From a bacterium UBP1_UBA4783 (GTDB lineage: Bacteria; Krumholzibacteriota; Krumholzibacteriia; Krumholzibacteriales; Krumholzibacteriaceae), in NCBI GenBank assembly GCA_002403075.1, contig DHHB01000035.1:34554-98553 (forward strand): a stretch of DNA of 64,000 nt, read 5' to 3'. The translations under genes and the position numbers were made by a program. Shown piece by piece: positions 1-7,948 of this stretch. The notes under the pieces are model-generated. The model was not told the origin of the DNA, made no database searches, and worked only from the letters and a program-made list of their open reading frames with translations. Position 1 is the first letter of the stretch, and each line of letters starts with the position of its first letter.

Positions 1-819
1 GGGCAGATCGCCGCGGCGAACGCCCTGAGCGACGTCTACGCGATGGGCGGCAAACCGATCACGGCGCTCAACATCGTCGGATTCCCCGAGGGAAAGCTGC
101 CCCTCGAGGTGCTCGGGGAGATGCTCCGCGGCGGCGCCGACAAGGTGAACGAGGCGGGAGCGGTCGTCGTCGGCGGGCATACGATCAAGGACAACGAGGT
201 CAAGTACGGCCTTTCGGTCGTCGGTCTCGTCCATCCGGACCGCGTTCTGCGAAAGGAGGGAGCGGAGAACGGCGATCTCCTCGTTCTCACGAAGCCCCTC
301 GGAACCGGCATCTACTCGACCGCGCTCAAGAACGGCGCTCTCGGGGGCGCGCGGGAGAAGCTTTTCTACGCGTCGATGTCGGAGCTCAACCGCGCCGCCG
401 CCGAGGGTCTCTACGATTTCGGCGCGCACGCGTGCACCGACATCACGGGATTCGGTCTCCTCGGCCACGCTCTCGAGATGGCCCGCGCTTCGAACGCGAG
501 CCTCCGCATCGACGTCCGGGCCCTGCCGTTCCTGCCGGACGCGGCGGAGCTCGCGGGGCGCGGCTTCCTCACCGGGGGCGGCATGTCGAACCGGGAATAC
601 GTGAAGGAGGATCTCGCGATCGAGGGGAAGCTTCCGGGGGCCCTCGAGATGATACTCGTCGATCCGCAGACGTCGGGCGGGCTGCTCGTCGCGCTGCCCC
701 CCGTCGCGGCGCGCCGCTACATGGAGGCTCTCGCGAAACGGGGCGTGCGCGGCGCCGCGATCATCGGCGAGGTGACGGCTCCCGGAGACGCGCGCCTCGT
801 CGTCGAGGCCGGAGGCTGA
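1..819 (+). CDS. selD: Selenide, water dikinase (selenophosphate synthase), 5' end missing
   Basis: SelD makes selenophosphate, the selenium donor for selenocysteine and for 2-selenouridine in tRNA, from selenide and ATP. The frame is open from base 1 and begins inside the gene, so the N-terminal catalytic Cys/Sec loop is outside the window. Visible family motifs are AAANALSDVYAMGG at the left edge, the VGGHTIKD segment, and VDPQTSGGLL near the C-terminus, which belong to the AIRS/PurM ATP-binding fold. The 272 codons seen match the last three quarters of a usual 340-350 residue SelD. The stop lies 9 bp from the stop of the convergent queH gene. Identity is clear; whether it feeds selenoproteins or only tRNA selenation cannot be told from here. 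Confidence 0.96.
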   Translation, partial: GQIAAANALSDVYAMGGKPITALNIVGFPEGKLPLEVLGEMLRGGADKVNEAGAVVVGGHTIKDNEVKYGLSVVGLVHPDRVLRKEGAENGDLLVLTKPLGTGIYSTALKNGALGGAREKLFYASMSELNRAAAEGLYDFGAHACTDITGFGLLGHALEMARASNASLRIDVRALPFLPDAAELAGRGFLTGGGMSNREYVKEDLAIEGKLPGALEMILVDPQTSGGLLVALPPVAARRYMEALAKRGVRGAAIIGEVTAPGDARLVVEAGG

Positions 820-828
820 CCGGCGCGC

Positions 829-1401
829 TCATCCGCCGCGCTCCTCCCTGCGGCGGCGGGCCTCCTCGAGACTCATCAGACAGCCGCAGTAATCCTGCCG
901 CGTGAGGCCGTGCTCGCGCGCGTACTCGACGCTCTTTTTGAATCCGTCCCGCTTCTTGAAATCCTCGGCGAGGAACGCGACGCCGTAGGAGGCGCCCGCT
1001 TCGGCGCCGATCTCGGCGATCCGCTCGAAGACCTTGTGCGGGCTCACCGACAGCGTGCTCGTGAAGACGGGGATTTCGAGCTCCGCCGCCTTCCGGGCGG
1101 CCACCTCGAACCGGTGCCGGTAGCAGGCGAAGCACCGCTCGCTGCGCTCGGGCAGATCCCGGTAGATCCAGATCTCTTTCCACCAGCGCAGGGTCCGGTA
1201 GTCCCCCTCGATCAGCCGGACGCCGATCCTCCCCGCGACGCGGCGCATCTCGTCGAGCCGCAGGCGATACTCGCGCTCGGGCTGGATGTTCGGATTGTAG
1301 AAGTAGGCGGTGACGTCGTACGTCCCGGCGAGGTGCGTGAGAACGTGGCTCGCGCACGAGGCGCAGCACGCATGAACGAGGATCGATTGAGCGCCGATCA
1401 T
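829..1401 (-). CDS. queH: Epoxyqueuosine reductase QueH
   Basis: QueH catalyses the last step of queuosine synthesis, reducing epoxyqueuosine in the tRNA anticodon wobble position. This 190-residue protein has the full QueH cysteine pattern: HACCASC (Cys12, 13 and 16) in the N-terminal HUP-like nucleotide-binding region, CFAC (Cys90, Cys93) in the middle, and YCGC (Cys172, Cys174) near the C-terminus. YFYNPNI after the first strand is also typical. These cysteines hold the iron-sulfur cluster and second metal known in the family. The ATG lies 3 bp beyond the stop of the upstream M23 peptidase gene, so the two are probably co-transcribed from the promoter at 2758-2787, although the functions are unrelated. 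Confidence 0.94.
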   Translation of the reverse strand: MIGAQSILVHACCASCASHVLTHLAGTYDVTAYFYNPNIQPEREYRLRLDEMRRVAGRIGVRLIEGDYRTLRWWKEIWIYRDLPERSERCFACYRHRFEVAARKAAELEIPVFTSTLSVSPHKVFERIAEIGAEAGASYGVAFLAEDFKKRDGFKKSVEYAREHGLTRQDYCGCLMSLEEARRRREERGG

Positions 1402-1404
1402 GGC

Positions 1405-2736
1405 TCAGCGGGAGGCGCCCCGCGCGGCGCCGTCCGTCCGCGGATCGCCCGGCCCGCCGTCCGAGGACCCGCCCGCGGCGAGCGCGGTTCCGTCCCCGCC
1501 CCGCGCGATGCTCGAGAGGCGCGAGAGATGGCGGTCGCGCAGGTCGATGAAGGAGGCCATGTTCGTCCGGGAGACGGGATCGGCAGGCGGCAGGGATATC
1601 GTGCGGGGGTTCACGAATCTGCCGTTCTTCTGAACGCGATAATCGAGATGCGGCCCCGTCGCGTATCCCGTCGAGCCCACGTAGCCGATGATCTGACCCT
1701 GATTGACGTGGGCGCCGGCGCGGATCCCCTTCCCGTACCGTGAAAGATGCAGGTAGTAGGTGACGTATCCGTTGGGGTGCTTGATCTTGACGTATTTTCC
1801 GTTCCCGCCCTTGTGCTCCGCCGCGACGACGGTGCCGTTGCCGGTCGACATGATCGGCGTGCCGGTCGGCGCCGCGTAGTCGACGCCGTAGTGCGGCGCG
1901 TAGTGATGGAGAACGGGATGGAAGCGGCGGTGGCTGAAGCTCGAGCTTATGCGCGTGAAGGACAGGGGCGCGCGCAGGAGCTGCTTGCGAAGCGCCTTGC
2001 CGTTTTCGTCGAAGTAGTCGGCGCCGCCGGCGCCGTTGTCGAACATGAACGCGTAGTGGCTCTTGCCCCGCGCGTAGAACTCCGCCGCGACGATGCGGCC
2101 GAGCTTTTTCGCGCCGTCGCCGCGGCGCGTCTTCTCCTCGTAGATCATCCGGAAGTAGTCGCCGCGGCGCATGTCGTTGTGGAAATCGATGTCCCACGCG
2201 AAAAGGTCCGCGAGCTTGTGTCCCAGCTCCTGCGGAATGCCGGCCGCGTCGAGGGTGGCGAAGAGGTTCGTCGCGATCGTTCCGCCCGCCGGGCAGAGGC
2301 GCAGGTCGTACTCGTATTCCTTCTTCTCGGCCGATACGGCGCCGTCCTTGAAGTTGATATCGATGTACGCCTCGTCCCCCCGCTCGGTGAAGCGCATGCT
2401 CTCGACGCTGCCGTCCTCGGCGGCGAACACCTCGTAGCGCTGCCCGGGATAGATCTTGCGGAAATCGTAGACGTTGCGGACGGCCTTCTCGATGAGCCCG
2501 ATCGACGGGGCGTCGAAGCCGAACTCGATCATGAGATCGTAGAAGGACATGTTCGCCGCGACGACCCCCGCGTGGGCCGGCGACGGGCCGCCCTCGGCCG
2601 CCTCGGCGCTTTCGCCCGACGGATCCTGCCCGCCGGGGAGGGTCGGACGCAGAAAATCGGGCTTCGCCGCGACGAGAAAGAGCAGGAAGAGGGATCCCAC
2701 GAGAAGCACGATCGATTTTAATGTATCATGTTGCAT
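1405..2736 (-). CDS. M23 family metallopeptidase, membrane-anchored or secreted
   Basis: A 443-residue protein predicted to cut peptidoglycan cross-bridges in the periplasm. A hydrophobic segment at residues 8-24 is a signal peptide or anchor, followed by a Pro/Gly/Ala-rich linker, an opioid-growth-factor-like middle region, and a C-terminal M23 (lysostaphin/LytM) domain. The zinc site is visible as HYGVDY, HLS, and GPHLDYRV, where Asp stands in place of the second His of the usual GPHLHFE motif. The ATG at 2736 was chosen because longer in-frame starts fall inside the candidate promoter at 2758-2787, which would give a leader of only about 14 nt. It is followed directly by queH. Family assignment is firm; the exact bond cleaved is not known. 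Confidence 0.9.
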   Translation of the reverse strand: MQHDTLKSIVLLVGSLFLLFLVAAKPDFLRPTLPGGQDPSGESAEAAEGGPSPAHAGVVAANMSFYDLMIEFGFDAPSIGLIEKAVRNVYDFRKIYPGQRYEVFAAEDGSVESMRFTERGDEAYIDINFKDGAVSAEKKEYEYDLRLCPAGGTIATNLFATLDAAGIPQELGHKLADLFAWDIDFHNDMRRGDYFRMIYEEKTRRGDGAKKLGRIVAAEFYARGKSHYAFMFDNGAGGADYFDENGKALRKQLLRAPLSFTRISSSFSHRRFHPVLHHYAPHYGVDYAAPTGTPIMSTGNGTVVAAEHKGGNGKYVKIKHPNGYVTYYLHLSRYGKGIRAGAHVNQGQIIGYVGSTGYATGPHLDYRVQKNGRFVNPRTISLPPADPVSRTNMASFIDLRDRHLSRLSSIARGGDGTALAAGGSSDGGPGDPRTDGAARGASR

Positions 2737-2757
2737 GGTCTTACCCGAATTTGCCGT

Positions 2758-2787
2758 AAAATACCCGATGACGGGGGCGAGCGTCAA
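2758..2787 (-). promoter_or_regulatory. Sigma70-type promoter for the M23 peptidase-queH pair
   Basis: On the minus strand TTGACG (2782-2787) and TATTTT (2758-2763) are separated by 18 bp. Transcription would begin around 2750, just upstream of the ATG at 2736. Confidence 0.5.
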
Positions 2788-2965
2788 GCGAAACCATCCC
2801 CCCTCCTCGACTATTTTGCAAGAAACGGGCCGCGTTTCGCCCGCAGGCGTCCGCGAGCGGCGGATTCTCTTTTTCCCGCGTTCGTGCTATCCTCGCCGCC
2901 GGAGCGCGCGCGGAGCGCCGGACAGCGGCGTCGGGCGGCGGCCCCGCCCCGGAGGATGCGATCTC

Positions 2966-3802
2966 GTGTCGAAAGGCCATGGCGATCTCAAACGGGAGCT
3001 CGAGGAGCTCCGGAAACGGGCCGAAGGCGCGTTCGCGGCGGGGAGGATCGCCGCGAAGGCCCGCCCGCCTCAGGCTCTCCGGCTCGCCGACGCCGCGGCG
3101 GGGGAGGAGACCCGGGCGGGACGGGGCGTCTTCTACCGGATCGCCGCGGACGCCGCCTCCGTGTGGCCGGACGCGGACGCGTTCCACGAGGAGTATCTCG
3201 AATGCCTCGCCGCGGCCCTCGTCCCGGCCGCCGGGCCGCTCGCGCCGCTTCGCGCGATCGCGAGCGCTCCGCGGGACCGCGTTCTCTATCTCGACATCGA
3301 GACGACGGGCCTCGGCGGCGCGGCGCCGCTGTTTCTCGTCGGGCTCATGTACGCCGCCTCCGGGCGGCTCGTCGTCGATCAGCTCTTCGCGCGCGATTAT
3401 TCCGAGGAGGCCGCGGTCCTCGCCTATCTCGACGGTCTCGCGCGCCGGTTCGACGCGCTCGTGACGTTCAATGGGATATCATTCGACGTGCCGTACATAC
3501 GGGACCGGGCGACCGTGCACCGGCTCGCGTTCGCTCCGCCCCCCGCGCACGTCGATCTTCTCCTCGTCGCGCGGGGCGTCGTCGGGAGCCGCACGCCGAA
3601 CCACCGGCTCCAGACGCTCGAGCTGCACCTGTGCAAACGAAAGCGCGTCGGGGACATCCCCGGCGCCGAGATCCCCGGCGCCTACCACGAGTTCGTGCGA
3701 ACGGGGAACGCGAAGGACGTCGCGAGCATCCTGCATCACAACAGGCTCGATCTCGTGACGATGCTCCAGCTCATCACGATCTTCCTGTCGAGCGGATCCT
3801 GA
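2966..3802 (+). CDS. mrfB: MrfB/YprB-like DEDDh 3'-5' exonuclease
   Basis: A 278-residue protein with a DnaQ-like RNase H fold (YprB_RNaseH / RNase_H_2 type). The catalytic residues can be read: DIETTG gives Asp110 and Glu112, the FNGISFDVPYI segment gives the ExoII Asp, and HHNRLD gives His257 and Asp262 in HxxxxD spacing, so this is the DEDDh subtype. The GTG at 2966 was chosen because GGAGG sits 10 bp upstream at 2951-2955; the open frame runs further upstream but overlaps the divergent gene's promoter. The next gene, 12 bp downstream, is a YprA-type helicase. In Bacillus subtilis YprA and YprB act as MrfA and MrfB in excision of mitomycin C lesions, so the pair probably serves DNA repair here too. 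The TPR tail of some YprB proteins is absent. Confidence 0.85.
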   Translation: MSKGHGDLKRELEELRKRAEGAFAAGRIAAKARPPQALRLADAAAGEETRAGRGVFYRIAADAASVWPDADAFHEEYLECLAAALVPAAGPLAPLRAIASAPRDRVLYLDIETTGLGGAAPLFLVGLMYAASGRLVVDQLFARDYSEEAAVLAYLDGLARRFDALVTFNGISFDVPYIRDRATVHRLAFAPPPAHVDLLLVARGVVGSRTPNHRLQTLELHLCKRKRVGDIPGAEIPGAYHEFVRTGNAKDVASILHHNRLDLVTMLQLITIFLSSGS

Positions 3803-3814
3803 AAGGACGGGGCG

Positions 3815-6259
3815 TTGGAAGTAACGAAGTTCCTGAAGCGCGTGCAGACGGAGGATTTCTACGCGGGTCAGATCGCGCACAAGCACACGATTCCGGCGCG
3901 GGGCGCGCGTTTCGCGGAGCTCTCGCCGCCGCTGCCCGCCGCGCTCGCGCGGCTCCTCAAGGACACCGGCGTCGAGAAGCTCTACGTCCATCAGGCCGAG
4001 GCGGTGAAGCTGCTCCGCGGCGGGGCGGACACCGTCGTCGTCACCTCGACCGCGAGCGGCAAGACGCTCTGCTACAACATACCCGTCCTCTCGAGCCTTC
4101 TCGAGGACCCGGAGGCGCGCGCCCTCTATCTCTATCCGACGAAGGCGCTCGCGCAGGACCAGCTGCGCGTCCTGCAGCGGTACATGGGGCCGAAGGGGAT
4201 CGCGTTCCGGGCGGGCACCTACGACGGCGACACGCCGGCTTCCTCGAGGCGCAAGCTGCGCGACGAGGCGCGCGTGCTCCTCACGAACCCCGACATGCTC
4301 CACTCGGGGATCCTCCCGAACCACGCGAAATGGGCGAACTTCCTCTCGCGCCTGCGGTACGTCGTCGTCGACGAGATACACAGCTACCGCGGCGTCTTCG
4401 GATCGCACGTCGCGAACGTCATGCGGCGTCTCGACCGGATCGCGGCGCACTACGGCGCGCGTCCCGTCGTCGCCGCCTCGTCCGCAACGATCGCGAACCC
4501 CGGCGAGCACGCGGAGAAGCTTCTCGGCCGCGCCGTGCGGGTCGTCGCCGAGGACGGCTCGCCGCGCGGGCGCAAGCAATTCCTCTTCTGGAACCCGCCG
4601 ACGATCGACGTCGGCGAAATGGAGCGGCGCAGCTCCAACGTCGAGGCGGCCGAGCTCGTGACGAGGCTCGTCCTCGACGACGTCCAGACGATCGCCTTCG
4701 TGCGGGCGCGGGTCGTGAGCGAAGTGATCACGCGCTACGCCCGCGAGATGCTCGGCAAACACCGCTCCTCGATGAAGGACTCGGTGCATCCCTACCGCGG
4801 CGGCTACCTCCCCGAGGAGCGCCGCGCGATCGAGAAGCGGCTCTTCGAGGGAGACCTGAAGGCCGTGATCAGCACGAACGCCCTCGAGCTCGGGATCGAC
4901 GTCGGGGCGCTCCACGCCTCGATCATCGTCGGCTATCCGGGGAGCATCGCCTCGACCTGGCAGCAGGCCGGGCGCGCGGGGCGCGGAAAGGAAGAGGCGC
5001 TCACGATCTTTATTCCCTACAACACGCCCCTCGACCAGTACCTCGCGAGCCACCCCGAGTACTTTTTCGGGCGATCCCCCGAGAACGCCATCATCGATCC
5101 GGGGAACCCGCACATCCTCATGGCGCAGCTCCGCTCGGCCGCATTCGAGCTGCCCCTCGCGGTGGACGAGGTCGAGGCCGCGGGCGAGTACGCGCCCGCG
5201 ATCCTCGAGCTCCTCGAGGACGAGCGCGAGATCGGTTTCGTGAGGGGCAAGTACTACTGGACCGGCAAGGGGTACCCGAGCGCGGACGTGAACCTCCGGA
5301 ACATCTCGCCCAACATCTACACGATCGTGAACGAGAAGGCGGAAAACTCCGTCATCGGCACGATCGACGAGTCGAGCGCCTTCCAGCAGGTCCATCCGCA
5401 GGCGATCTATCTGCACGAGGCGGAGACGTATTTCGTGAACGCCCTCGACACGGAGAAGAAGATCGCCTTCGTCGAGCCCGCGAACGTCGATTACTACACC
5501 CAGTCGATCACCGAAACCCAGGTCAAGGTCGACCGCGAGGAGAAGTCGCGGGAGTGGCGGATCGCGAAGGTCTCCTTCGGCGACGTTTCGGTGACCTCGC
5601 TCACCTTCATGTTCCGGAAGATCAAGTTCGGGAGCCGCGACTCGATCGGCTACGGGAAATGCGATCTTCCGCCGCAGGTGCTCGAGACCGCCGGGCTCTG
5701 GATCGTGCCGCCTCCCGAGACCTTCGCGGAGGTGCGCCGGCACGGCCGCGCGCCCGGCGAGGGGCTCCTCGGCGTCTCGAACGTGCTGCGCGAGGTGCTG
5801 CCGCTCTTCGTCATGTGCGATCCGCTCGACATCGGGACGACGGTGAACTCGCGCTCGACCGACAGCCCGGCCGTCTACGTCTACGACAAGTATCCCGGAG
5901 GCCTCGGCTTCTCGCTCAAGGCGTACGACCTCGTCGAGGAGATCATGAAGGCGGCGCTCGATCTCATCTCGTCGTGCACCTGCACGCGCGGCTGCCCCTC
6001 CTGCGTCGGCTCGCCGATACCCCCCTTCTCGCAGCTCGATCCCGAGACGGGAGGGAAGGGGATGATACCCGACAAGGAGGCCTCACTCGTCATCCTCCAT
6101 CATCTTCTCGAGATCGGGCCCTACACGCCGCGCGCGCTCGAGCGCGCGCCCGGCGAGGGGCCGCCTCCCGAGCGCCCGCGCGGCAAGCCGCTTCCGCTTG
6201 AGCTGCAGGGGAAGCTCCGGGCGGAGCTCGCGAAGAAGCGGGGAACGGGCCGGCGATAA
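3815..6259 (+). CDS. mrfA: MrfA/YprA-like DEXH helicase with DUF1998 zinc domain
   Basis: An 814-residue superfamily 2 helicase. The order is an N-terminal extension, a RecA1 domain with Walker A TSTASGKT (residues 77-84) and Walker B DEIH (186-189), motif III SSAT, a RecA2 domain with ALELGIDVG and QQAGRAGR, and a C-terminal DUF1998 region. In that last region four cysteines, Cys721-x-Cys723-x3-Cys727-x2-Cys730, form the zinc site typical of MrfA. The start is TTG at 3815 with AAGGA 7-11 bp upstream. MrfA in B. subtilis unwinds 3' to 5' and works with the MrfB nuclease; the adjacent gene is exactly that partner. Length is slightly above the usual 750 owing to a basic tail. A convergent terminator follows at 6319-6350. 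Confidence 0.88.
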   Translation: MEVTKFLKRVQTEDFYAGQIAHKHTIPARGARFAELSPPLPAALARLLKDTGVEKLYVHQAEAVKLLRGGADTVVVTSTASGKTLCYNIPVLSSLLEDPEARALYLYPTKALAQDQLRVLQRYMGPKGIAFRAGTYDGDTPASSRRKLRDEARVLLTNPDMLHSGILPNHAKWANFLSRLRYVVVDEIHSYRGVFGSHVANVMRRLDRIAAHYGARPVVAASSATIANPGEHAEKLLGRAVRVVAEDGSPRGRKQFLFWNPPTIDVGEMERRSSNVEAAELVTRLVLDDVQTIAFVRARVVSEVITRYAREMLGKHRSSMKDSVHPYRGGYLPEERRAIEKRLFEGDLKAVISTNALELGIDVGALHASIIVGYPGSIASTWQQAGRAGRGKEEALTIFIPYNTPLDQYLASHPEYFFGRSPENAIIDPGNPHILMAQLRSAAFELPLAVDEVEAAGEYAPAILELLEDEREIGFVRGKYYWTGKGYPSADVNLRNISPNIYTIVNEKAENSVIGTIDESSAFQQVHPQAIYLHEAETYFVNALDTEKKIAFVEPANVDYYTQSITETQVKVDREEKSREWRIAKVSFGDVSVTSLTFMFRKIKFGSRDSIGYGKCDLPPQVLETAGLWIVPPPETFAEVRRHGRAPGEGLLGVSNVLREVLPLFVMCDPLDIGTTVNSRSTDSPAVYVYDKYPGGLGFSLKAYDLVEEIMKAALDLISSCTCTRGCPSCVGSPIPPFSQLDPETGGKGMIPDKEASLVILHHLLEIGPYTPRALERAPGEGPPPERPRGKPLPLELQGKLRAELAKKRGTGRR

Positions 6260-6318
6260 GAGATATATGAGGGAGCGCTCGCTTCCCCCGGAGCCGCTGG
6301 TGCGCGGGATGGTGCGCG

Positions 6319-6350
6319 AAAACGGCGCGGCCGGCCGGCCGCGCCGTTTT
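6319..6350. terminator. Perfect 32-bp palindromic bidirectional terminator
   Basis: A16 and its exact reverse complement meet with no loop bases: AAAACGGCGCGGCCGG followed by CCGGCCGCGCCGTTTT. The GC stem is flanked by A4 and T4 runs, so either strand yields a hairpin followed by U residues. It lies between the convergent mrfA and the lipoprotein gene. Confidence 0.8.
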
Positions 6351-6380
6351 CATGATCCGAATGTTTCCGGAACCCGGCTT

Positions 6381-6899
6381 CTACTCCGCGAGCCCGAAAT
6401 AGTCGCGCACCGAACGGTAGTCGTTCGTGTCGATCAAGCCGATCGATGCGAGCGGGATGATCTCGGAGGCGGGCGCGAGGATGATCTTGAACTTCGTCCA
6501 CGTGACCGAGCTCGTATAGGTCGCCGAGCCGCTCGGCGTGAGAAGGAACGCCCGGTACGTGTAGGTGCTGGGATCCGCGCTGCTCTGGAACCACATGCCG
6601 CGGGTCATGTAGATGCCCCCGGAGCCGAGGCCGGGCACGGGATACCACGCCGTCGGGGCCTCCGTGGACGGGTTGTAATACGCGAGAACGAGGGACGAGT
6701 CCACGAGCCCCTGCGAGGCTTCGAACGTATAGTTGATGTTGCCCGACGTCGTGGTGCGCGTCCCGTACTGGAAGACGACGACGTTCGCGTTGCCGTCACG
6801 CCCCCTCGGCCCCGTAGCGCCGTCCTCCCCGGAGCATGAGAAGAGGGAGCCGAGCAGAAGGAGAACGGACGCGAGAACGAGCGTTTTCGAACGCGGCAT
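6381..6899 (-). CDS. Small lipoprotein with a short collagen-like segment
   Basis: A 172-residue secreted protein of unknown function. The signal peptide (residues 1-22) ends in a lipobox reading LFSC, so the mature protein should be lipidated. Immediately after the Cys comes a run of five Gly-x-y triplets (GEDGATGPRGRDGNA), a small collagen-like stalk seen in many surface lipoproteins, then a roughly 140-residue beta-rich globular part with no family I recognise. The ATG at 6899 is preceded by AAAGGAGG at ideal spacing, which rules out the longer in-frame start. A candidate promoter lies at 6983-7010. It is transcribed divergently from sdhCDAB and has no obvious functional link to it. Confidence 0.75.
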   Translation of the reverse strand: MPRSKTLVLASVLLLLGSLFSCSGEDGATGPRGRDGNANVVVFQYGTRTTTSGNINYTFEASQGLVDSSLVLAYYNPSTEAPTAWYPVPGLGSGGIYMTRGMWFQSSADPSTYTYRAFLLTPSGSATYTSSVTWTKFKIILAPASEIIPLASIGLIDTNDYRSVRDYFGLAE

Positions 6900-6982
6900 G
6901 GAAACCTCCTTTGAACGTTCCTGGAACCGGCGCGAACCGCGGCCCGGATCGCCGCCGGGCCGGCGGGCGCGCATGCGGCGAA

Positions 6983-7010
6983 ACTATCCGCGCACGCGCG
7001 CAACTGTCAA
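6983..7010 (-). promoter_or_regulatory. Sigma70-type promoter for the collagen-like lipoprotein
   Basis: On the minus strand a consensus TTGACA (7005-7010) is followed after 16 bp by GATAGT (6983-6988, four of six consensus bases). The start codon is about 80 bp downstream. Confidence 0.5.
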
Positions 7011-7059
7011 TATATTTTCGCGATACGGAGGGCGTTGGGGCCTCCCGGCTCACTAAGCA

Positions 7060-7088
7060 TTGACGTCCGAGAGCCCCCGTGATATATT
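7060..7088 (+). promoter_or_regulatory. Sigma70-type promoter for sdhCDAB
   Basis: TTGACG (7060-7065), a 17-bp spacer, then TATATT (7083-7088). The predicted leader is about 85 nt and ends in the strong ribosome binding site GAGGAGG before sdhC. Confidence 0.65.
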
Positions 7089-7178
7089 CGCCCGGCGTGT
7101 TTTTTCATCCCGATGCGAGCTTCGCACATGCGGGTTCCCCCGCGGGAGCCCGCGGTCCAATCAATAGAGGAGGGATCG

Positions 7179-7583
7179 ATGAGGGCGCTTCAGCGGTACC
7201 GGATACACCTCGGGACGGCGGCGTGGATTCTCCACCGTCTCTCCGGTCTCGGCCTCATTCTCTACCTGCTCCTTCACATCTGGGTGATCCATCACCTCGC
7301 GAAGGGGCAGGCGGAGTTTGACGGCATTATGCATTCGTTCAACAACCCGCTCTTCAAGTTTCTCGAGGTCGGGCTCGTCGGGGTGATCCTCTATCACCTC
7401 TGGAACGGGCTCCGCGTCACGCTCTTCGATTTCGGGCTGTTCATCGAGAAGCAGAAGCAGGTCTTCGGCGCGGCCGTCGTCCTCTGGCTCGCGACGTGGG
7501 CCGTCGTCGCGTACGCGATGCTGACCCGCGTCGGCGGTCTCCTCGCCGCGGTCGTCAGGGCCGGAGGGGGTGGGCTGTCATGA
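7179..7583 (+). CDS. sdhC: Succinate dehydrogenase cytochrome b556 subunit
   Basis: SdhC anchors succinate dehydrogenase in the inner membrane and shares heme b and the quinone site with SdhD. The 134-residue protein has three hydrophobic helices. The first contains the HRLSG motif followed by LLLHIW, and the second contains LYHLWNGLR, whose His is the expected heme ligand. The ATG at 7179 follows GAGGAGGGA by 4-5 bp; earlier in-frame ATGs have no such site. The stop overlaps the next gene by ATGA. As first gene of sdhCDAB it is expressed from the promoter at 7060-7088. Confidence 0.93.
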   Translation: MRALQRYRIHLGTAAWILHRLSGLGLILYLLLHIWVIHHLAKGQAEFDGIMHSFNNPLFKFLEVGLVGVILYHLWNGLRVTLFDFGLFIEKQKQVFGAAVVLWLATWAVVAYAMLTRVGGLLAAVVRAGGGGLS

Positions 7584-7945
7584 AGTATCGCGGAAACGTC
7601 CGCTCCGGCGGCGCGATCATGTGGCTCTTCCAGCGCGTGACCGGCGTCTATCTCGCCGTCGTCCTCTTCGCGCACGTGTGGCTCCTCCACTATCTTCTCG
7701 ACGGGGAGCTCGGCTTCGCCGCGGTCGCGGATCGCGTCGCCACGCCGCTCTGGAAGACGATCGACATCTCGTTCCTCGTCGTCGCGCTCTTCCACGGCCT
7801 CTACGGGCTCTGGATCGTCCTCGACGACTACGTCCACCGCGGGTGGCTCCGCATCCTCATCTACGGCGCGATATCGATCGTGGCGCTCGTCGCGCTCACG
7901 CTCGGCATTCTCACCATCCTTCCGTTCCAGGCAGGAGGTTTCTAG
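7580..7945 (+). CDS. sdhD: Succinate dehydrogenase hydrophobic membrane anchor subunit
   Basis: A 121-residue protein with three membrane helices, the second anchor subunit of complex II. WLFQRVTGVYL at the first helix and LFHGLYGLWIVLDDY in the middle are typical of SdhD; the His in LFHGLYG is the likely heme ligand and the DDY region lies near the quinone pocket. Its ATG overlaps the sdhC stop codon (7580-7583), and sdhA starts 3 bp after its stop, so all subunits should be made in equal amounts by coupled translation. The two-subunit anchor with heme places this enzyme with the type C/E. coli-like complexes rather than single-anchor forms. Confidence 0.92.
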   Translation: MKYRGNVRSGGAIMWLFQRVTGVYLAVVLFAHVWLLHYLLDGELGFAAVADRVATPLWKTIDISFLVVALFHGLYGLWIVLDDYVHRGWLRILIYGAISIVALVALTLGILTILPFQAGGF

Positions 7946-7948
7946 GAT

